This document shows, piece after piece, positions 57,206 through 64,000 of a stretch of 64,000 bases of DNA. Both the position numbers and the translations under genes were made by a program. Within the stretch, counting starts at the first letter, position 1. Every line of letters starts with the position of its first letter. The DNA is from Colwellia sp. (lineage in GTDB: Bacteria > Pseudomonadota > Gammaproteobacteria > Enterobacterales > Alteromonadaceae): assembly GCA_020630795.1 (NCBI GenBank), contig JAHDIK010000009.1, positions 1 through 64,000 on the forward strand, given 5' to 3'. A model generated the notes under the pieces. The model searched no databases and had not been told where the DNA came from. It saw only the letters and a list, made by a program, of their open reading frames with translations.

Positions 57206-58558
57206 ATGAAAGTTACTTTTTATGGTATTGGATACGTAGGGTTAGTACAAGCAGCGGTATTAGCAGACGCTGGTCACGATGTATGTTGTATAGATATAGA
57301 TCAAACTAAAATCGACAACCTTAAAAGAGGTATTATTCCAATATACGAACCCGGCTTAACACCATTAGTAGAAAGTAACTACGCAGCAGGTAGATTACAC
57401 TTTAGTACTGACGCTGAGTACGGCGCTAATTTTGGCGAGCTACAATTTATAGCGGTAGGCACACCGCCAGATGAAGATGGCTCAGCAGATTTAAAATATG
57501 TACTTAAAGTAGCTGAAACTATTGCTACGCACATGAATTCGTCAAAAGTTATTATCGACAAATCTACAGTGCCCGTAGGTACAGCCGACAAAGTTAAAGC
57601 ACAAGTTAACAGTGTACTTAAAGAGCGTTTTCCAAATAACGATGCACCATCATTTGCGGTTGTTTCAAACCCAGAATTTTTAAAAGAAGGCTCAGCCGTT
57701 GCCGACTGTAAACGCCCAGATCGTATTGTTATTGGTACCGACAGTGAAAGTGCAGAAGAGCTAATGCGTGAACTTTATGCGCCGTTTAACCGTAATCACG
57801 AAAAAATTATCGTGATGGATATTCGTTCAGCTGAACTAACTAAATACGCAGCTAACTGTATGCTAGCGACAAAAATTAGCTTTATGAACGAAATGGCAAA
57901 CATTGCAGAGCGTGTAGGTGCCGACATTGAAAACGTTCGCCATGGCATAGGGTCAGACCCTCGTATTGGTTACCAATTTATATACCCTGGTTGTGGTTAC
58001 GGTGGTTCATGCTTCCCGAAAGACGTGCAAGCATTGGTGAGAACCGCTGATGGTATCGGCTACGAATCGCAAATTTTAAAAGCAGTAGAATCTGTTAACT
58101 ACGCACAAAAGAACAAGTTATTTGAATACATTTCAAAGCATTTTGGTTTAGCTGAAAACCCTAACGCGATTAAAGGTAAAACCTTTGCGCTTTGGGGCTT
58201 GTCATTCAAACCGAATACAGACGATATGCGCGAAGCTCCAAGTCTAGTATTAATGGAAGCACTCTGGAAAGCAGGAGCTAAAGTACAAGCTTACGACCCT
58301 GAAGCAATGGAAGAAACTCAACGTATATGCGGAAACCGTAGCGATTTATCTCTTATGGGAACTAAAGAAGCAGCATTAAAGGGTGCTGATGCATTAATTA
58401 TTTGCACCGAGTGGCAAAATTTTAAGGCACCTGATTTTAATACAGTTAAAGAAGAGTTAAGCGAAGCTGTTTTGTTCGATGGTAGAAATTTATTTGAACC
58501 TGCCCGAATGAAAGCCAAAGGCTTTTATTATTGGTCTATTGGTCGAATTACAGAATAA
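57206..58558 (+). CDS. ugd: UDP-glucose 6-dehydrogenase
   Basis: Oxidises UDP-glucose to UDP-glucuronate, so the polymer probably contains uronic acid. The 450-aa protein has the N-terminal NAD fold GIGYVG (7-12), the substrate/Thr-Ser motif VGTPPDEDG and [12 protein letters not shown], and the catalytic Cys269 in [12 protein letters not shown]. The C-terminal UDP-binding domain includes [24 protein letters not shown] precedes ATG. The assignment to the UDP-glucose enzyme instead of another nucleotide-sugar dehydrogenase is by overall resemblance. Confidence 0.94.
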   Translation: MKVTFYGIGYVGLVQAAVLADAGHDVCCIDIDQTKIDNLKRGIIPIYEPGLTPLVESNYAAGRLHFSTDAEYGANFGELQFIAVGTPPDEDGSADLKYVLKVAETIATHMNSSKVIIDKSTVPVGTADKVKAQVNSVLKERFPNNDAPSFAVVSNPEFLKEGSAVADCKRPDRIVIGTDSESAEELMRELYAPFNRNHEKIIVMDIRSAELTKYAANCMLATKISFMNEMANIAERVGADIENVRHGIGSDPRIGYQFIYPGCGYGGSCFPKDVQALVRTADGIGYESQILKAVESVNYAQKNKLFEYISKHFGLAENPNAIKGKTFALWGLSFKPNTDDMREAPSLVLMEALWKAGAKVQAYDPEAMEETQRICGNRSDLSLMGTKEAALKGADALIICTEWQNFKAPDFNTVKEELSEAVLFDGRNLFEPARMKAKGFYYWSIGRITE

Positions 58559-58567
58559 AGAAAAAGT

Positions 58568-59677
58568 TTGAATATAAGTATTTTTAACAACAAATATAGC
58601 AAAGAAAAAGACGCGGTTTATTGCAGCCTTTTAAAACTTGCATGTGTTAATGATAGTGTTACTTATAATCAATCAGAAATTGCTTTAGCTATTAGAACAT
58701 TAAATCAAGTTGTAGCATATCAAAGTGTACATAAAAGACTGTTACCATTACTTTTAGCTAAAGCAAAAAAACTAAATATTTTTAAACGTTTAAATAAACC
58801 TGTACAAGAGCTTTTACTCAAAAGTACAAAGCTTGGTATTGTTAGTCAATTAGCCAAACAATATCAATTAGACATATTAATTAAAGAGTTCAATGTTCAT
58901 AACGTTCCAATTATATTGCTAAAATCAACAGCTTTTAATAATACGCTATATGCTAATGAGTACCCTAGACTATCTAACGATATAGATATTCTTGTTCAAA
59001 AAAAACATTGGGCAAAAGCGCAAAATATCATGGCAAATGTAATGGATTATAAAGCAAAAATTTTTCCAGATGTTTTCGGTGATGCCTATGAAGTATCGTA
59101 TACGCCCAAAACCAAAGTTGGCGATAATGTTGATTTACATATGGCATTAATTAATCCCATATTATTTGATATTGAAGAAAATTATTTATGGGAAACTAGT
59201 AGTATTCATCCAATATATGAAAACAATAATATAAGACAATTATCGGCAGAATGCTGCTTATTGCATCAGGCTATACATGCGTTTAGTGATATGAATTTTT
59301 GTAAATACAACTTGGTTGATACGCACGAAATACTCACTCAACGTAATCCGAATATAGAGCACGTTATTAATATGGCTAAAAAATGGGGGTGCGAAGTCCC
59401 TTTATATTTTTTACTGAATAATTACCAAAATATCATACAAGATAGTATTGATGAAAAATTGATAAAAAGTGTTAAACCATCAACGATTAAAAACAAAATA
59501 GCGATAAGGTTATTAAACTCAAGATATACTCAACCAGGGATGTTAAAAAAATCAAAGCGATATCGTTTTAATCAACTAACATCATTTTTTGTATTTGTTG
59601 GACGTGTTAAAAATGTATTTAGAATGCTAAAAGTGTTCTTAATACATTATGTAAAAGCGCAATCGAAAAATTACTAG
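58568..59677 (+). CDS. Nucleotidyltransferase-family protein (NTP_transf_5 type)
   Basis: A 369-aa protein of the uncharacterised nucleotidyltransferase family seen in many exopolysaccharide and lasso clusters. The acidic pair Asp138/Asp140 occurs in LSNDIDILVQ, after the LLKSTAFNNTLY segment; a second acidic region follows at DNVDLHM. The start is a TTG at 58568 with an AAAGAAAAAG ribosome site, nine bases after ugd. In the pseudomycoidin lasso cluster a protein of this kind modifies the phosphorylated peptide; in this operon it may equally act on the polysaccharide. Function is not assigned. Confidence 0.75.
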   Translation: MNISIFNNKYSKEKDAVYCSLLKLACVNDSVTYNQSEIALAIRTLNQVVAYQSVHKRLLPLLLAKAKKLNIFKRLNKPVQELLLKSTKLGIVSQLAKQYQLDILIKEFNVHNVPIILLKSTAFNNTLYANEYPRLSNDIDILVQKKHWAKAQNIMANVMDYKAKIFPDVFGDAYEVSYTPKTKVGDNVDLHMALINPILFDIEENYLWETSSIHPIYENNNIRQLSAECCLLHQAIHAFSDMNFCKYNLVDTHEILTQRNPNIEHVINMAKKWGCEVPLYFLLNNYQNIIQDSIDEKLIKSVKPSTIKNKIAIRLLNSRYTQPGMLKKSKRYRFNQLTSFFVFVGRVKNVFRMLKVFLIHYVKAQSKNY

Positions 59678-59748
59678 TTATCTGTATAAAATGAATTACA
59701 GAATAAAATCAATATTAACCTGAAACCTAATAAAAATGGAAATAGGTA

Positions 59749-60702
59749 ATGAATAAAAGTTATGTAATCATTTCTCCGTGTAGAAATGAAGAAAAGTATA
59801 TGCGACAAACGCTTGATACTGTAGTAAATCAAACTGTAAAGCCTACAAAATGGGTAATAGTAGACGATGGTTCTACAGACCAAACACCCGCTATTTTAAA
59901 AGAATATGCTGATCAGTACGACTTTATAGAAATTCTAACTAGAGAAAACCGTGGTCACAGAAGTGTTGGTCCAGGTGTAATAGAAGCTTTTTATGAGGGG
60001 TATAATCAAATAAAAATAGATGATTATGCTTATATCTGTAAATTAGATTTAGATCTAAATCTTCCAGATACCTATTTTCAATTTTTAATGACACAAATGG
60101 ATAAAGAACCAAGATTAGGTACATATAGTGGTAAGCCATATTTTTATCCTGAAAATTCCACAGAATTAGTTCCTGAAGTATGTGGTGATGAATCATCAGT
60201 AGGTGCAACTAAGTTTTATCGTACCCAATGCTTCAAAGATATTGGTGGATTTGTTAGACAGGTTATGTGGGATGGTATTGATAGCCATAGATGCCGAACG
60301 TTAGGGTGGATCTCACGAAGTGATGATAAAGATGAAATTAGATACATTCATTTAAGACCTATGGGATCGAGTCAAAATAACATTATTACGGGTCGCATAA
60401 GGCATGGTTACGGGCAATATTTTATGGGGAGTAGTTTCATTTATTTATTAGCTTCTGTTGTTTATCGTTTAAATAAAAAGCCTTATGTTATTGGAGCATT
60501 AGCTACTTTATGGGGATATGTAAAAAGTGCAATCACAAGAGTTGAACGTTTAGATGACCCTGAAATGAAAAAGCTTTTGAACAAATTTCAGTTAAGTTCG
60601 TTAGTGATTGGTAAAAAGAAGACTGTTGAAAAAATTAATGCAGAGCAAGAAGCAGTCTGGGGTAATACGCCAGTAAAATATAAAATACCTGATCAAAGGT
60701 AA
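59749..60702 (+). CDS. GT2-family glycosyltransferase
   Basis: A 317-aa inverting GT-A enzyme adding a sugar to the growing polyprenyl-linked repeat unit. Motifs are the nucleotide-binding IISPCRNEEKYMRQTLDTVVNQT, the first acidic VDDGSTDQTP, the metal DxD within CKLDLDLNLP, and the late GIDSHRCRTLGW acceptor-site region. Two short hydrophobic segments near 225-235 and 245-260 may associate with the membrane. The donor is unknown. Confidence 0.9.
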   Translation: MNKSYVIISPCRNEEKYMRQTLDTVVNQTVKPTKWVIVDDGSTDQTPAILKEYADQYDFIEILTRENRGHRSVGPGVIEAFYEGYNQIKIDDYAYICKLDLDLNLPDTYFQFLMTQMDKEPRLGTYSGKPYFYPENSTELVPEVCGDESSVGATKFYRTQCFKDIGGFVRQVMWDGIDSHRCRTLGWISRSDDKDEIRYIHLRPMGSSQNNIITGRIRHGYGQYFMGSSFIYLLASVVYRLNKKPYVIGALATLWGYVKSAITRVERLDDPEMKKLLNKFQLSSLVIGKKKTVEKINAEQEAVWGNTPVKYKIPDQR

Positions 60703-60706
60703 GCTC

Positions 60707-61942
60707 ATGCTATTAAATAAAAAAACGTTATATTTAGCACCCGAAATTCCAGCACTTTCAGCCACATTTGTATATAACGAACTTATACAATTAAGAGATC
60801 TGGGGCTTGAAGTATCCGTAGCATCTATCCGCGAGTCTAGCGCAAAAGTAGACTCTGTTACGGAAGAAAAGGTAGGTGATATTTTTGTTTTATATAACAT
60901 TAATTTTGTTATAGCGTTATTTTATTTGTTAAGAGTGTTCGTTTCGTATCCGTTAAATGCAATAAAAACAATTGGCTGGCTGATCAAAGACATATTTAGT
61001 ATTGGCTTGTTTTCAAGAAACGCTGTAGGTTTAATATTTCGATATGTATATTCTGGATCTCTAGCAAGTCATATAATAAAAAACAACATTAAACATACAC
61101 ATGTACACTTTGCTCACATTCCAACAGATATAGCGATGTATGCAGCGTGTTTATCTGGTACTGAATTCAGTGTTACCTCACACGCTAACGATATTTTCCA
61201 ACGTGGTTGGTTACTTAAAGAAAAAATAGAACGCTGCAAGTTTTTTGTTACCATTTCAGAGTTCAATAAAACCTACTTATCCAACATAGCGCCACAAGTT
61301 AAAGACAAAATTAAAGTAGTATATTGCGGTGTAGATATTACAAAGTTTACTTATCGCGAATCAGTAGACAATTCAATTTTTACCTTTGGATTTTTAGCTC
61401 GTTTAGTAGAGAAAAAGGGGGTTGAATACCTTATTAAAGCTTGCCATCAGTTAAAAATTGAACACCCAAATTTTAAAGTGGAAATAGTGGGTGATGGACC
61501 ATTAACCGACTCATTAAAAGCATTAACTACAAACCTTAACTTAGACAGTCATATTTCGTTTTTAGGTCAAATGCCGAATAACCAAGTAAGTAACTGGCTT
61601 AAAAAGCTTAATGCGTTTGTATTACCTTCAGTAAAAGACGCGAACGGCGATATGGATGGTATTCCGGTTTCATTAATGGAAGCAATGGCCAGTGGTGTAC
61701 CTGTTATCTCTACAGATTTGTCGGGCATTAAAGAGTTAGTTATAGACTATCAAACAGGTTTTTTAGCAACATCCGCCTGTGAAAAAGACTTAGCAAAAAA
61801 AATGACTAATATACTTACCGCTGAACAAAGCCAACAACAAACAATAAGTAAGCAAGCACAGCATCATGTAGTAAATTATTTTAACCAAAGAGCCAATGCA
61901 GAAAAAATAGGCTCATTGATCATAATGAACACAGTAAATTAA
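60707..61942 (+). CDS. GT4-family glycosyltransferase (colanic-acid/WcaL-like)
   Basis: A 411-aa GT-B enzyme. N-terminal acceptor-binding half with THVHFAHIPTDIAMYAA; C-terminal nucleotide-sugar half with FGFLARLVEKKGVEYLIKA, VGDGPLTDSL, LPSVKDANGDMDGIPVSLMEAMASGVPVISTDLSGIKELV, where the E-x7-E-like acidic region and GIPVS loop are those of WcaL/AmsK-type enzymes. The start is four bases after the GT2 stop, giving tight coupling. Donor and linkage unknown. Confidence 0.92.
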   Translation: MLLNKKTLYLAPEIPALSATFVYNELIQLRDLGLEVSVASIRESSAKVDSVTEEKVGDIFVLYNINFVIALFYLLRVFVSYPLNAIKTIGWLIKDIFSIGLFSRNAVGLIFRYVYSGSLASHIIKNNIKHTHVHFAHIPTDIAMYAACLSGTEFSVTSHANDIFQRGWLLKEKIERCKFFVTISEFNKTYLSNIAPQVKDKIKVVYCGVDITKFTYRESVDNSIFTFGFLARLVEKKGVEYLIKACHQLKIEHPNFKVEIVGDGPLTDSLKALTTNLNLDSHISFLGQMPNNQVSNWLKKLNAFVLPSVKDANGDMDGIPVSLMEAMASGVPVISTDLSGIKELVIDYQTGFLATSACEKDLAKKMTNILTAEQSQQQTISKQAQHHVVNYFNQRANAEKIGSLIIMNTVN

Positions 61943-61944
61943 TA

Positions 61945-62673
61945 ATGGATATTATCGAAACACGTTTGGTTAACTTACATAACGTAAGTATGGAATCAGC
62001 AATAGATACCGTAAAAAAATTTAGCGAATCTTCAAGGGTAGAAATTGTTGTTACCCCTAATATTGACCATCTCGCACGTATTGTTACCGAAGGCGAGAGC
62101 TCTCAATTAAAAGCTATTTACAACAGGTCATCACTTTGTTTGTGCGACAGTAGAATATTACAAAAACTACTTAAACAAAAAAATAAAATAATAGATGAAG
62201 TAATACCAGGAAGTACGCTAACGCAATTATTGTTCGACCAGAAGCACATGGTCGATAAAAAAGTACTAATTGTTGGTGGCAAGCAGCATGTATTTGACGT
62301 GATTTCTACTAAATACCCTACATTAAACCTTCACCATATAAACCCGCCTATGGGGTTTATTAACAAAGAAGACGAAGTAAATAAAGTTATTGAATTTGCT
62401 GTAACCGTTCAACCCGATTTTCTATTTTTAGCCGTAGGCTCCCCTCGTCAAGAAATATTGGCAGAGCGGTTACAAGCAAAGTTAAGCAAAGGGGTTGTCT
62501 TATGTGTAGGTGCTTCAATTTTATTTTTAGCGGGTGAAGAAAAACGCGCACCACAATGGGTACAGAAATTCCATTTAGAATGGTGCTTTAGAATGTTACA
62601 AAACCCTAAAGTATTGGTTAAACGTTATTTTGGTAATTTTCTAAAACTACAAAAAATCTATAGAAATCTATAA
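61945..62673 (+). CDS. WecG/TagA/CpsF-family glycosyltransferase (GT26)
   Basis: A 242-aa enzyme transferring a hexosamine or uronic-type sugar to a polyprenyl-linked intermediate at the inner-membrane face. Family blocks are VVTPNIDHLARI (usual VTPNxxH), SLCLCDSRIL (usual DG/S..), VIPGSTLTQLL, VLIVGGKQHVFDVIS, and PDFLFLAVGSPRQEILAE plus GVGASI-like CVGASILFLAGEEKRAPQWVQKFHLEWCFRML. It follows the GT4 gene by two bases. Confidence 0.93.
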   Translation: MDIIETRLVNLHNVSMESAIDTVKKFSESSRVEIVVTPNIDHLARIVTEGESSQLKAIYNRSSLCLCDSRILQKLLKQKNKIIDEVIPGSTLTQLLFDQKHMVDKKVLIVGGKQHVFDVISTKYPTLNLHHINPPMGFINKEDEVNKVIEFAVTVQPDFLFLAVGSPRQEILAERLQAKLSKGVVLCVGASILFLAGEEKRAPQWVQKFHLEWCFRMLQNPKVLVKRYFGNFLKLQKIYRNL

Positions 62674-62724
62674 CGATGAATAATCCCTCTTTGATAACTA
62701 CTTTATTTACTAACGGATATTATC

Positions 62725-64000
62725 ATGCCTAATTTGTTTGCTTATGGGGTGATTTTGTTGTGGCCATTAATAGCTATTTTATTATATAAAAAGTTTGATA
62801 CGGTTACCGCCACATTTTGGACCATTGTTGGTGGCTATATGTTTTTACCCGTAAAAACAGCAATTGATTTACCCATGATCCCAGCAATAGGAAAAGATGA
62901 AATAAGTGCAATTGCTGCTTTAATTGGTTGCATTGTAATTAAGAATGAAAAAATTTCATTTTTTGGTATTACTAAAATACATAAAATATTAATTGGGTTA
63001 CTACTCGTAATTCCTTTTGTAAATGTGTTTTTTAATACAGAGCCTATGTATAACAGAGAATTATGGGTACCAGGTCTGTCAATATATGATTCTATATCTC
63101 AAGTACTTGCCCAGTATTTACGATTATTACCTTTTATCATTGCCGTTAATATTGTAAGAAGCGTAAAAGATTTAGAAAGAATCATTCATTTACTAGTTAT
63201 TGCAGGGCTTGGTTATTCAGTTTTAATTTTATTTGAAATTAGAATAAGCCCTCAATTACATACATGGGTGTATGGATTTTTTCCTCATTCGTTCGCGCAA
63301 CAATTTCGTTTTGGTGGTTATAGAGCGGTTGTTTTTATGGGGCATGGCTTATTAGTAGCGACTTTTTGTTTTGTGTGTGTGGGAGCTGCAGCAATTCAGC
63401 TCAAAATTGGCTCTCAAAAAAATAAAGCAAAAAATTTAGCTATTTTAGCCTATCTGCTCTTTGTATTAATCGTATCCAAAACTGTAGGTTCTATATTTTT
63501 AGGCTTGGTAACTGGTTTTAGCATAGTATTTTTGTCTTTATGGCAACAGAAACTTGTTGTTAAAATATTGGTTTTAATTTTTTTATTATACCCAACATTA
63601 TCAATACTAAACGTAGTGCCTTACGACAGTATTATTTCTTTTATTAGAGACTTTAGCGAAGAGAAAGCTGATTCACTTGAATTTAGGTTTACGCACGAAG
63701 TTACGTTAATAACACATGCATTTGAAAAGTTTTTAGTCGGGTGGGGGAGTTGGGGACGTAATTTATTACATGGCAGCATTCCTGACGGTTATTGGGTTAT
63801 TGTTTATGGCCAATATGGTGCTATTTATTTTTATGCGTTATTTGGTTTGTTTATTGCCTCTGGTATTAGTGCGTTATCATCTAATGCAGTACGCCAAAAC
63901 AAACAAATCTACTTAGGCTTAGGGCTTATTTTAGCGTGTGTTTTATTCGATCAAATACCTAATTCTTCACTGGGTTCCAGTTGGTTGTGGTTTTTAAGTG
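62725..64000 (+). CDS. Exopolysaccharide polymerase / O-antigen-ligase-like membrane protein (cut by window end)
   Basis: The frame is open from ATG 62725 to the last base (425 codons), so the C-terminus is missing. It encodes a polytopic membrane protein: helices from residue 5 (LFAYGVILLWPLIAILLY), repeatedly to the end. A large hydrophilic loop around 310-350 includes DSLEFRFTHEVTLITHAFEKFLVGWGSWGRN, resembling the periplasmic loop of Wzy polymerases and O-antigen ligases (a conserved region with Arg and Trp/Gly). It completes the repeat-unit assembly genes. Which of the two activities it has cannot be told. Confidence 0.78.
   Translation, partial: MPNLFAYGVILLWPLIAILLYKKFDTVTATFWTIVGGYMFLPVKTAIDLPMIPAIGKDEISAIAALIGCIVIKNEKISFFGITKIHKILIGLLLVIPFVNVFFNTEPMYNRELWVPGLSIYDSISQVLAQYLRLLPFIIAVNIVRSVKDLERIIHLLVIAGLGYSVLILFEIRISPQLHTWVYGFFPHSFAQQFRFGGYRAVVFMGHGLLVATFCFVCVGAAAIQLKIGSQKNKAKNLAILAYLLFVLIVSKTVGSIFLGLVTGFSIVFLSLWQQKLVVKILVLIFLLYPTLSILNVVPYDSIISFIRDFSEEKADSLEFRFTHEVTLITHAFEKFLVGWGSWGRNLLHGSIPDGYWVIVYGQYGAIYFYALFGLFIASGISALSSNAVRQNKQIYLGLGLILACVLFDQIPNSSLGSSWLWFLS

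Overview
The window is a stretch of an AT-rich gammaproteobacterial chromosome. Gene content and order (smc-zipA-ligA beside cysZ, rnt next to motY, sodB divergent from grxD, metG divergent from mrp, rcsF-trmO) point to the Alteromonadales, most likely a Colwellia/Thalassotalea-type marine bacterium. That placement is an inference from gene order and protein resemblance; no 16S gene is present.

Layout. 1-53 is the 3' end of a tRNA-Glu. 238-25,700 is mostly core and conserved-hypothetical genes: tesA divergent from ybbA-ybbP, an AI-2E family transporter, an outer-membrane barrel protein, rlmF, an AlkC-type DNA glycosylase, an EamA transporter, trmO-rcsF, metG, mrp, dcd, a DUF885 peptidase-like lipoprotein, gluconokinase, a monooxygenase-fold/WYL-regulator pair and an orphan solute-binding protein. 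26,014-32,148 is a leftward four-gene unit: a membrane-anchored class III aminotransferase, a PHP-domain/glycosyltransferase fusion, a phosphatidylserine-decarboxylase-like enzyme and a small membrane protein. It looks like an uncharacterised lipid or glycolipid pathway. 32,271-47,135 returns to core genes: HAD phosphatase, sodB, grxD, peroxiredoxin, rnt, motY (which implies a sodium-driven polar flagellum), M1 peptidase, cysZ, smc, zipA, ligA. An OmpA-family porin with an unusual 11-residue repeat linker follows.

48,925-55,579 is the most interesting part: a complete lasso-peptide biosynthesis locus. It encodes an ABC exporter, a PqqD-like leader-binding protein (B1), a transglutaminase-fold leader peptidase (B2), an asparagine-synthetase-like cyclase on the opposite strand, a 54-codon precursor gene that I found by reading the intergenic DNA, and an HPr-kinase-like protein. 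The precursor lies 25 nt behind a PEP-CTERM (exosortase-sorted) protein gene, and the pair is preceded by a good sigma-54 type -24/-12 promoter. This ties a ribosomal peptide to the PEP-CTERM/exopolysaccharide regulatory world.

55,763 to the window end is an exopolysaccharide operon: polyprenyl-phosphate sugar transferase, UDP-glucose dehydrogenase, a nucleotidyltransferase of a type also seen in lasso clusters, three glycosyltransferases, and a Wzy/ligase-like polymerase cut by the window edge. No exosortase gene is visible in the window; one is expected elsewhere, possibly further downstream.

Smaller signals include a two-copy dispersed intergenic repeat (about 5.5 kb and 22.4 kb), a candidate small RNA at 8.6 kb, a palindromic operator candidate before the monooxygenase/WYL operon, and opposite-strand start codons of tesA and ybbA that overlap within one CATG.
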